DNA of 6,450 bases from Deltaproteobacteria bacterium (GTDB lineage Bacteria; Desulfobacterota; DSM-4660; Desulfatiglandales; HGW-15). The translations under genes and the position numbers were made by a program. The stretch spans positions 1 through 6,450 of the forward strand of contig JAFGIC010000537.1 in NCBI GenBank assembly GCA_016929815.1. The letters are read 5' to 3'. Each line of letters opens with the position of its first letter. The first letter of the stretch is position 1. The notes under the pieces were generated by a model, which was given only the letters and a program-made list of their open reading frames with translations, searched no databases and was not told where the DNA came from. Shown here piece after piece: positions 1-5,421 of this stretch.

Positions 1-461
1 ATATTCTTCTTTGTGATGCCGGCATTCATGCATTCAGCCATTTCCTTGGTCATCGCCTTTACCTGTGCCTTCTCCTGCGTCATCTTTCCGGCAAGACCGT
101 TTGCTGTTTCATAATTAGCCCTGACCTTCTCCATGGCCTTGACGTTGCTCTTGGCCTTTTCCTTTTTTGCCACACCCTCATTAAACCGGTTCATAATAGG
201 TTCTGTATCCAGTTCCTGTCTCCGGGCCTTCTTTAGAACCTCATGGGCAGCAATCATCTGCTTTTCAGTGTATTTGTTTTCAAGCATTGTCTTTGTCATC
301 TTGATGACGCCCTGGCTCTCAACACCAAGGCCGATAGCCTGCCTCGCGCTCTCCTTTACTTTCGCGGGAGTATCGGATGGAAGTACGTCATCAACTTCAT
401 CTGCGAATCCAAAAGCCGGGATAAAGCACATGATCATAAGAATAAAAAGTAGTTTTTTCAT
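1..461 (-). CDS. Small exported helical protein of unknown function (partial, 3' end missing)
   Basis: The frame is open from an ATG at 461 down to the window edge, giving 153 residues with no stop, so the C-terminus is missing. A strong ribosome-binding site (GGAGAA) lies 7 bases before the ATG. Residues 1-20 form a classic Sec signal peptide: two lysines, a hydrophobic core, and a probable cut after FGFA. The rest is rich in Lys, Glu, Ala and Met and looks wholly alpha-helical, with no membrane segment. One region around residues 82-120 (EPIMNRFNEGVAKKEKA followed by a MEKVRANYE segment) recalls exported hypothetical proteins from deltaproteobacteria that carry an 'EPLLxKxxEGxAK' motif; this is an impression from memory, not a search. 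It is transcribed divergently from the two-component genes, from a sigma-54 promoter preceded by a palindrome, so it is probably a target of the neighbouring activator. A periplasmic location is inferred. Function unknown. Confidence 0.85.
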   Translation of the reverse strand, partial: MKKLLFILMIMCFIPAFGFADEVDDVLPSDTPAKVKESARQAIGLGVESQGVIKMTKTMLENKYTEKQMIAAHEVLKKARRQELDTEPIMNRFNEGVAKKEKAKSNVKAMEKVRANYETANGLAGKMTQEKAQVKAMTKEMAECMNAGITKKN

Positions 462-478
462 AAAAGTTCTCCTTGAAT

Positions 479-517
479 TTAAAATTTGTTGTTAATTATT
501 GCATGTCTATTATTCAT
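479..517 (-). CDS. Possible 12-codon leader mini-ORF
   Basis: On the minus strand, between the predicted sigma-54 start point (about 541) and the exported-protein gene, an ATG at 517 follows GGAG by 5 bases. It opens a 12-codon frame (MNNRHAIINNKF) ending in TAA at 479-481, 17 bases before the ATG of the main gene. The spacing of the ribosome-binding site is good, but a frame this short can arise by chance in AT-rich leader DNA. If real, it would be a leader peptide or would couple translation to the gene below. No attenuator hairpin is evident. Low confidence. Confidence 0.25.
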   Translation of the reverse strand: MNNRHAIINNKF

Positions 518-551
518 TATTTCTCCTGCCAGGATCTTCGTCTTTACAATT

Positions 552-568
552 AGCACAAATGATGCCAA
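552..568 (-). promoter_or_regulatory. rpoN-dependent promoter: Sigma-54 (-24/-12) promoter of the exported-protein gene
   Basis: Read on the minus strand the sequence is TTGGCATCATTTGTGCT. It fits the sigma-54 pattern TGGCAC-N5-TTGC with GG and GC at the required spacing; the differences are T for C at the end of the -24 box and GTGC for TTGC at -12. The same 17 bases occur exactly in front of the right-hand operon. The predicted start point is near 541, leaving about 80 bases of leader before the ATG at 461. Confidence 0.85.
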
Positions 569-653
569 CCCCCTCCAATCAGTAATTACTTATTGAATTC
601 ATTCATAAATTCCAATTTGCAAAGCCATTAACCTTCTTCTATGAATGCATGAT

Positions 654-691
654 GCATGCAAAAATTGCACTTCCTGTGCAGTCTTTGCATC
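654..691 (-). promoter_or_regulatory. Palindromic upstream activator site (copy 1)
   Basis: This is an interrupted palindrome with two arms of about 15 bases separated by 5 bases. Each arm has the form ATGCAAAnnnTGCAC, with 13 of 15 positions matching between arms. Read on the minus strand, it matches the copy at 3432-3469 at 31 of 38 positions. Its centre (673) is about 120 bp upstream of the -12 element of the minus-strand sigma-54 promoter, a normal distance for an enhancer bound by an NtrC-type activator. The natural candidate to bind it is the activator encoded at 2100-3431, which carries a Fis-type helix-turn-helix. Binding is inferred. Confidence 0.75.
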
Positions 692-726
692 TTTACCGGT
701 TTGTCGGGAAATATTCTATTTATGGA

Positions 727-754
727 TGGACACACTGTTCGGGATTTTGATAAT
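727..754 (+). promoter_or_regulatory. Candidate sigma-70 promoter for the two-component genes
   Basis: TGGACA (727-732) and GATAAT (749-754) each match the -35 and -10 consensus at five of six positions and lie 16 bases apart. The predicted start point near 761 gives a leader of about 70 bases before the kinase ATG at 830. The palindrome at 654-691 ends about 35 bases upstream of the -35 box, so the activator could also influence its own synthesis. No sigma-54 promoter is visible on this side. Such boxes occur by chance, so this is moderate at best. Confidence 0.4.
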
Positions 755-829
755 ATCCTTGAAAATTCAACCTCAAACTGTCATATGGATATAAATACAT
801 TAACAGGACTCTCAGGAATTTAATCAATT

Positions 830-2098
830 ATGAAGCCCGTAAATATTTATATCACCGGTATATTGAGATTAAGTCTATTCATTCTCCTCCTTATCTTATC
901 CCTTGCCATCATCTTCATCACCATGCAGAATGTTAAGATTGTCAGAAACCTGGCCGTTGATTCTTTGAAAAATACTGCGGACGGGCTTAAACTGTCCGCT
1001 GAGAATGCATTGCGATCAACGGGTGAAGATGATTCTTCAGAGATAGGCAAGGTTTTTTCAGACAGGATCGTAGCCTATGCCTTTATTGCAGAAAAGGACG
1101 GCAACATCCTCTTTCACACAAACCGTGCACTTAAAAACACAGAGATATTCTCATCTCAGGAGATGGAAAAGCGGATTAGCGCAGGGACAGATACAGGCAG
1201 GAGAATCACACTGGGAACCGGTATGCCCGCCTATGAATTTAATTATATTATAGATCGGGAAAACACACCAGAGTTGCTTCGTCTGGTCCTGCAGACAACT
1301 GAAAGCGATAAAATGATCCAGCAGGCAGAAAGGATGTGGTTGATCACAGGTCTGCTTATCATACTCCTATGGACTGCGGGTATAATATTTGAGCGTTTTT
1401 ACACCCATCGTATAAAAACACAGGTTGAAAGGGAAAATCAAAAGCGCCTGACCCTCATCGGCCAGATGACCTCCGTCCTTGCTCATGAAATCAGAAATGC
1501 CCTGGGAAGCATCAAGGGATATGCCCAATGGCTGGAGGAAAAGGCGGAGAAAGGGAGCCCCCAGAAAGAGGCCCTTGCCATGGTTGTCAAGGGCTCTCTG
1601 AGAATCGAGGCCCTGGTCCGGGAACTAATGCTCTATTCAAAGGAGGAAGATTATCATGAAGAGAAAATGGAGCTTGCTCCCTTAATAGAAGAGGTGATAG
1701 TCTTCTCGACCCCGGATTCCCCCCAAAAAATTGAACTGAACATTACGACAGGAACATATGTAAAAGCAGATAGAGAAAAATTATTTCGTGTGATAGTCAA
1801 TGGCGTCAGGAATGCCATGGATGCTGTTAAGGAAACCGGCCTTGTAGTGATCTCTGCCATTGAAAGGGGCGGATGGGTGGAGATCTCCATTGAAGACACG
1901 GGAGAGGGGTTATCGGAAAAGGACACAGACCGCATTTTCACGCCCTTTTACACGACAAAGACCGACGGCACAGGGCTGGGACTTGCCTATTCAAAGAAAG
2001 TGATTGAAGGCATGGGCGGTTCCATTAAACTTACAAACAGGACAGACGGCACCGGCGCCGCCTTGACAATTCGGCTTCCCAGTGCAAGGAGCAAATGA
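830..2098 (+). CDS. Membrane sensor histidine kinase of an NtrC-type two-component system
   Basis: A 422-residue sensor kinase that should autophosphorylate on His and pass the phosphate to the adjacent regulator. A first membrane helix (about residues 10-32) is followed by a periplasmic domain of about 135 residues (33-168) and a second helix (about 169-188). The fragment AYAFIAEKDGNILFHT (83-97) resembles the core of a PAS/Cache-like sensor fold. The cytoplasmic part has the HisKA H-box with the phosphorylated His at 219 (LAHEIRNALGS), an N-box with Asn328 (NAMDA), G1 DTGEG (356-360), an F-box (FTPFYTTK, 370-377) and G2 GTGLGLA (380-386), so all catalytic boxes are intact. There is no HAMP or cytoplasmic PAS domain. 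The overall plan resembles the ZraS/AtoS group, but the ligand cannot be read from the sequence. Upstream AGGA lies 12 bases from the ATG, a weak ribosome-binding site. The stop is one base before the regulator's ATG, so the two are surely cotranscribed. Confidence 0.93.
   Translation: MKPVNIYITGILRLSLFILLLILSLAIIFITMQNVKIVRNLAVDSLKNTADGLKLSAENALRSTGEDDSSEIGKVFSDRIVAYAFIAEKDGNILFHTNRALKNTEIFSSQEMEKRISAGTDTGRRITLGTGMPAYEFNYIIDRENTPELLRLVLQTTESDKMIQQAERMWLITGLLIILLWTAGIIFERFYTHRIKTQVERENQKRLTLIGQMTSVLAHEIRNALGSIKGYAQWLEEKAEKGSPQKEALAMVVKGSLRIEALVRELMLYSKEEDYHEEKMELAPLIEEVIVFSTPDSPQKIELNITTGTYVKADREKLFRVIVNGVRNAMDAVKETGLVVISAIERGGWVEISIEDTGEGLSEKDTDRIFTPFYTTKTDGTGLGLAYSKKVIEGMGGSIKLTNRTDGTGAALTIRLPSARSK
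2086..2091 (+). promoter_or_regulatory. Ribosome-binding site that fixes the regulator start
   Basis: AAGGAG inside the last codons of the kinase gene lies 8 bases before the ATG at 2100. It favours that ATG over an in-frame GTG at 2082, which would add six residues ahead of the receiver domain and has no comparable site. Confidence 0.75.
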
Positions 2099-2099
2099 C

Positions 2100-3431
2100 A
2101 TGGGACACAGGATTCTTATAGTTGACGATGACGGAGCGATGCGGTCATTTCTCTCCACCATATTGCGGGACGACGGCTATGTCGTTGAAGACGCTAAAAA
2201 CGGCCGAGAGGGTCTGGCCAAAGTTGAGTCTTCTGACTTTGACCTTGTTATAACGGATCTCCGCATGCCTGATATGTCCGGAATAGATCTGATCAGGTCC
2301 GGACATGAGAAAAGGCCTGATCTCTTATGGGTTATAATTACCGCATACGGTTCCATAGGCAATGCCGTGGAGGCCATGAAGGTGGGGGCCTCCGATTACC
2401 TGACCAAGCCTCTGCAGAGTCCTGATGAACTCAGGCATGTAGTCAAACGTGTCCTGAGGGAGTCAGAGGCGCAGAAAAGGATCGCCATAATGTCTGAAGA
2501 ACTGGGGAAACAGTATCCCCCGCCCGAGATGATATTTATGGGTGAGAAGATGAAGGAGATCCACAGGCTCGTAGAGGAGGTCGCTCCTACAACATCAACA
2601 GTCCTTGTCACCGGCCCAAGCGGCACAGGCAAGGAATTGATTGCCCGCGTCATTCATCAGATGAGCCCCCGCAGGACAAGGCCTTTCATAAGCGTCCATT
2701 GCGCCGCCCTGTCTGAAACACTTCTTGAAAGCGAACTCTTCGGACACGAAAGAGGCGCCTTTACAGGCGCAGTGGCCACACGAAAAGGCAGGTTTGAAAT
2801 GGCCGACCAAGGCACCCTGTTTCTCGACGAGGTGGGAGAGATCCCCCTTTCAACACAGGTAAAACTCCTCAGGGTTATCCAGGAGCGGGAATTTGAAAGG
2901 GTCGGCGGATCAAGGCTTATCTCTGTAGATGTCAGGATAATCACATCCACAAACCGCGATCTGAAAACGGAGATAGAAGCGGGAGGATTCAGGGAAGATC
3001 TTTTTTACCGCCTGAACGTCTTTCCCATTGCCATGCCGGCCCTGAACCAACGGGGGGAGGCAATAATCCCCCTTGCAGAATACTTTGCCCGAAAATTTAC
3101 CTCCGGTTCCGGCAAGAAGTTTACAGGTTTTACCTCAGAGGCAAGATCCGTCCTGAAGCAGTACCCATGGCCGGGGAATATCAGGGAACTGCAGAACATT
3201 ATAGAAAGGGCCGTTATACTTTCTTCAGGGGAGATTGACAAAAGTCATCTGAATCTGGAGCTACCGGAACATGAAAAGGGATCAACAGATGGCTTGCTCA
3301 GCTCCACTGAACGAGCGACCATAGAGAAAACCCTTAGAGAGGTGGGAGGCAACAGAAAACGGGCGGCGCAGATACTCGGAATTTCGCTGCGCACACTGCA
3401 GTACCGTATCAAGGAATATGATATCAAGTAA
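2100..3431 (+). CDS. NtrC-family sigma-54-dependent response regulator
   Basis: A 443-residue transcription activator with the full three-domain plan. The receiver domain (about 3-120) has acidic residues Asp10/Asp11, the phosphorylated Asp53 (ITDLRMPD), Thr81 and Lys103. The central AAA+ ATPase (about 145-380) has Walker A GPSGTGKE (172-179), the sigma-54-contacting loop GAFTGA (219-224), Walker B LFLDEVG (240-246), an STNRD sensor segment (283-287) and PWPGNIREL (356-364). A Fis-type helix-turn-helix closes the protein (about 404-440). All residues needed for phosphorylation, ATP hydrolysis and remodelling of sigma-54 polymerase are present. Its partner is the kinase one base upstream. Two copies of one long palindrome, each ahead of an identical sigma-54 promoter, flank this gene pair and are the obvious binding sites. 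The best-known relatives in plan are ZraR, AtoC and HydG-like regulators. The start is set by AAGGAG before the ATG at 2100. Confidence 0.95.
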   Translation: MGHRILIVDDDGAMRSFLSTILRDDGYVVEDAKNGREGLAKVESSDFDLVITDLRMPDMSGIDLIRSGHEKRPDLLWVIITAYGSIGNAVEAMKVGASDYLTKPLQSPDELRHVVKRVLRESEAQKRIAIMSEELGKQYPPPEMIFMGEKMKEIHRLVEEVAPTTSTVLVTGPSGTGKELIARVIHQMSPRRTRPFISVHCAALSETLLESELFGHERGAFTGAVATRKGRFEMADQGTLFLDEVGEIPLSTQVKLLRVIQEREFERVGGSRLISVDVRIITSTNRDLKTEIEAGGFREDLFYRLNVFPIAMPALNQRGEAIIPLAEYFARKFTSGSGKKFTGFTSEARSVLKQYPWPGNIRELQNIIERAVILSSGEIDKSHLNLELPEHEKGSTDGLLSSTERATIEKTLREVGGNRKRAAQILGISLRTLQYRIKEYDIK

Positions 3432-3469
3432 GATGCAAAACCTGCGCTTGACGTGCAATATTTGCATGC
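3432..3469 (+). promoter_or_regulatory. Palindromic upstream activator site (copy 2)
   Basis: Begins at the base directly after the activator's TAA stop. The left arm is GATGCAAAACCTGCGC, then 5 bases, then the right arm GTGCAATATTTGCATG. It matches copy 1 (read on the opposite strand) at 31 of 38 positions, with the right arm nearly identical. Its centre is about 107 bp upstream of the -12 element at 3556-3557. It has no following T-run, so a transcription terminator is unlikely. It is read as an enhancer for the NtrC-type activator. Confidence 0.75.
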
Positions 3470-3541
3470 GCGGGATATCGTTCTAACAGGTGGAAAAAAT
3501 TATTCCTCAATGATTACAATAGGTAATGTTGTCATCGGCTT

Positions 3542-3558
3542 TTGGCATCATTTGTGCT
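3542..3558 (+). promoter_or_regulatory. rpoN-dependent promoter: Sigma-54 (-24/-12) promoter of the peptide operon
   Basis: TTGGCATCATTTGTGCT, identical over all 17 bases to the minus-strand promoter at 552-568. GG and GC elements have the correct spacing. The predicted start point near 3569 gives a leader of only about 26 bases before the strong ribosome-binding site and ATG of the 37-residue peptide, so that peptide is the first product of the transcript. Confidence 0.88.
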
Positions 3559-3594
3559 CCATAATAAGATAAAAATTCTCAAAGGAGCAAAGAC

Positions 3595-3708
3595 ATGAAC
3601 ACCGAATTACAAAAGAAAGGGAATAACTATGGCCCTGGTGACGGCACAGGCAATCAAGGAGATGGTCCTCAGGACGAAACAGGAAATGGCGCCCCTGCGA
3701 ACAGGTAG
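3595..3708 (+). CDS. 37-residue Gly/Asn-rich peptide, first gene of the sigma-54 operon
   Basis: ATG at 3595 follows AAAGGAG with 7 bases of spacing, the best ribosome-binding site in the operon, and the frame closes with TAG at 3706-3708. The peptide starts MNTELQKKGNNYGPGDGTGN and continues with a second DG/TG-type unit (GDGPQDETGNGAP), ending in ANR. It has no signal peptide, no membrane segment and no cysteine; the composition is Gly, Asn, Asp, Gln and Pro, and two loosely repeated GPxDxTGN units are visible. I have an impression of similar short 'GPGDGTGN' peptides in other deltaproteobacteria but cannot name a family. The promoter and leader lead directly into it, and the next gene overlaps or follows closely. 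Part of a longer open frame beginning at 3629 is an out-of-frame reading of this gene. It could be a structural or secreted peptide or a precursor; function unknown. Confidence 0.75.
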   Translation: MNTELQKKGNNYGPGDGTGNQGDGPQDETGNGAPANR

Positions 3709-4303
3709 GGTATTGAAAAGGACGGCTGTCAGGATTTTGCTTACGGTCCTGGCAGCTGTCTTCCTTTGCCCTGTAAATCCCTTTATGGGGATTTTACATG
3801 CCCAGGAGAAGGATACGATTTTATCCGACAGCGGGATAGTCTATCCCGGCGGTTATGATCTTAATACTGTCGGAGATATCAAGGGCAAAATCACAGGGAT
3901 TGTCATTCCCGAATCAGGCCCTGTTCAACTTACATTAAACAGTGAAACGGAAACATATATTATCCTAGCCTCCCCGGGCTGGTACTGGGAAGATATGAAT
4001 GCCGGAATCGAGAAAGGGACAGAGATCACTGTCCGCGGTTCAAAGTCCCTTGGGAAAAACGGAAAACTGTATATCATTGCCCAGGAGATCAGGATGACTG
4101 GCTCAAAAAAGACCCTTTCCTTCCGCAGTGAGAAGGGCAATGCGCTCTGGGACAGCGGCTCTCAAACAGGACGAACAAGCTCCCAGAAAGGCGGTTCCGG
4201 CTCATCATCAGGCGGATTAGGTTCGTCATCGGGCGGATTCGGCTCATCATCGGGGAGCCGCGCAGGCGGAGCTTCATCCGGTGCAGGACGGGGACGTCGA
4301 TAA
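3686..4303 (+). CDS. Exported protein with OB-fold-like domain and Ser/Gly-repeat tail
   Basis: About 205 residues if started at ATG 3686. Residues 10-39 form a Sec signal peptide (KR, then a long hydrophobic stretch, with a cut near LHA). The middle part (about 48-156) contains YPGGYDLNTVG, then alternating strands (KGKITGIVIP, VQLTLN, TYIILASPGWYWED, TEITVRGSKSL, LYIIAQEI) and ends at LRSEKGNALW-like residues. It reads as a small beta-barrel of the OB-fold type, an inference from strand pattern. The tail (about 157-205) is Ser/Gly-rich with three GSSSG repeats and ends in basic residues. The start is uncertain: ATG 3629 is in frame but lies inside the peptide gene and adds non-signal residues; TTG 3713, just after the peptide stop, would give an ideal signal peptide beginning MKRTAVRILL. 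Overlap or tight spacing with the peptide gene suggests coupled translation. Probably periplasmic or surface; function unknown. Confidence 0.8.
   Translation: MAPLRTGRVLKRTAVRILLTVLAAVFLCPVNPFMGILHAQEKDTILSDSGIVYPGGYDLNTVGDIKGKITGIVIPESGPVQLTLNSETETYIILASPGWYWEDMNAGIEKGTEITVRGSKSLGKNGKLYIIAQEIRMTGSKKTLSFRSEKGNALWDSGSQTGRTSSQKGGSGSSSGGLGSSSGGFGSSSGSRAGGASSGAGRGRR
4199..4261 (+). repeat. Three tandem 21-base units in the Ser/Gly tail
   Basis: Three consecutive 21-base units (4199-4219, 4220-4240, 4241-4261) encode GSSSGGL, GSSSGGF and GSSSGSR. The first two differ at few bases; the third diverges at its end. The codon-level similarity points to slippage or duplication, so copy number may vary between strains. 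Confidence 0.75.
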
Positions 4304-4327
4304 ATAGTTGAAAGGAAGACTAAAAAC

Positions 4328-5248
4328 ATGAATCGTACTAATTATGGTATTATTTTATCGATTATTTTTATTTTCATTCTTTTATCATCACCCCCTGCCT
4401 TCAGCGGATGGGAGACAGGTGCAAAAGCGGGATACGACTCCAACATAGACCGTGCTGTTAAAGGGGGAATTAGCGATACCTTTATGACCGGGTTCCTTTC
4501 TTTTACCAGAGAACCTAAAGAAGACACAGGCACTGACTGGTCACTTAACCTGGGCCTCGAAGGCGCCCGTTATGCAGAATCGACCTTCCTGAATTACGGC
4601 ATGGCAAGTATAACACCATCCATTATCTTTTATCCCCATGCGAAGTGGAGGGTTGATATATTATCCTTTGCCCAGGCAATAGCTGTAAAGGATGAAGAAC
4701 AATCATCTGTTGCTTTCGGCGGTGAAATCAGCATGAAACAGCTTTGGGGCCCCAGGTATTACACTGGTGAGTATTTCATCTACACGGACAGCAAAGCTGA
4801 TGTAGAAATCTTTTCTTACAAGGATAAAGCAGTTGGAGTATATGCCGGCGTGAATTGGACAGACGCGTTCTGGAGTGAAATAGGCTATGAGTTTTCCAGG
4901 TGTGATTCTTTTCGGGCTGTGGAGGAGATTATCAATACGGAGATCGTTGCAAGTCAGATCTTCATAAGTCAGGCGGGCAATGGGGGCCAGGGCAATAATG
5001 GTAACGGTGGCACAGGTCAGGAAGGGAAAGGCCAGTACGGCACAGGCAACTCGCCGCGCTATTCCGAGGCATATAATGAATACATCATCAGTGAACCGGT
5101 AAATCGTCAGATCGCAGGCATCAACACGGGATATCAATTTACACGTCATGTATTTTCTTTTATCAATTATGCCTATGTGTCATACAAGGGAGATGCGGGA
5201 GACTCTGTGTCCCATACCGGTGTTATAGGCGTTGGATACACCTTTTAA
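4328..5248 (+). CDS. Predicted outer-membrane beta-barrel protein with Gly/Asn-rich segment
   Basis: A 306-residue protein. Residues 1-26 form a signal peptide (cut near AFS before GWETG). The mature part shows many short amphipathic strands with aromatic edges (FMTGFLSF, WSLNLGLEGARY, YYTGEYFIYTD, AVGVYAGVNW, FWSEIGYEF, FSFINYAYVSY) and ends in GVGYTF, a C-terminal Phe as expected for assembly by the BAM complex. The N-terminal WETGAKAGYDSNIDRA is typical of 'Tyr-Asp-Ser-Asn' barrel openings seen in exopolysaccharide-type barrels. Residues 217-244 (bases 4976-5059) are a low-complexity Gly/Asn/Gln segment, probably an extracellular loop, that resembles the 37-residue peptide at the head of the operon. 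The ATG at 4328 is preceded by AAGGAAG at about 10 bases, and only 24 bases separate it from the upstream stop, so it belongs to the same sigma-54 transcript. A passage or display role for the other operon products is possible but unproven. Confidence 0.8.
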   Translation: MNRTNYGIILSIIFIFILLSSPPAFSGWETGAKAGYDSNIDRAVKGGISDTFMTGFLSFTREPKEDTGTDWSLNLGLEGARYAESTFLNYGMASITPSIIFYPHAKWRVDILSFAQAIAVKDEEQSSVAFGGEISMKQLWGPRYYTGEYFIYTDSKADVEIFSYKDKAVGVYAGVNWTDAFWSEIGYEFSRCDSFRAVEEIINTEIVASQIFISQAGNGGQGNNGNGGTGQEGKGQYGTGNSPRYSEAYNEYIISEPVNRQIAGINTGYQFTRHVFSFINYAYVSYKGDAGDSVSHTGVIGVGYTF

Positions 5249-5421
5249 TCTTATAAATACTTAAAAATTTGATTCAAGGTTCCGGACATACATACCGATT
5301 TATTAAGCAGCACTTAAAAGTGGGATGATTTTTGTTACATATCATGTAGGTACATTCGGGACTGTATCTGATCGCTTTGTTTTATAGGCAATTTAAATAA
5401 CTTATATATATTAGGGAAAAA
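5249..5421. other. Intergenic region with no clear promoter or terminator
   Basis: An AT-rich gap of 173 bases. It contains a short weak hairpin (CACTT-AA-AAGTG, 5311-5322) without a proper T-run, and the repeated element TACAT-ATC-ATGTA-GG-TACAT (5336-5355) that could be an operator. It has neither the sigma-54 promoter nor the palindrome found at the other two units, so the following gene is probably regulated separately. A TATATA box at 5403-5408 lies too near the ATG to be convincing. Confidence 0.5.

Noticed and set aside
133..495. Plus-strand open frame of 120 codons opposite the exported-protein gene
   Set aside because: The minus strand here has a clear signal peptide, a strong ribosome-binding site, a promoter and helical protein-like composition; the plus-strand reading has none of these.
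569..650. IHF-binding site between activator site and minus-strand promoter
   Set aside because: AT-rich DNA here has only partial matches to WATCAANNNNTTR (about two mismatches), too weak to call, although IHF often helps such promoters.
2082..2099. GTG start for the activator at 2082
   Set aside because: It adds six residues not typical of receiver domains, and AAGGAG is correctly placed for the ATG at 2100.
3432..3469. Rho-independent terminator after the activator gene
   Set aside because: The inverted repeat could fold, but no T-run follows, and the same sequence recurs in front of a divergent promoter, which fits a protein-binding site.
4703..5149. Minus-strand open frame of 148 codons inside the beta-barrel gene
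   Set aside because: It is antisense to a gene with signal peptide, barrel pattern and C-terminal Phe, and has no ribosome-binding site or recognisable domain.
5311..5330. Terminator hairpin after the beta-barrel gene
   Set aside because: The stem is only 5 bp with a 2-base loop and is not followed directly by a T-run.
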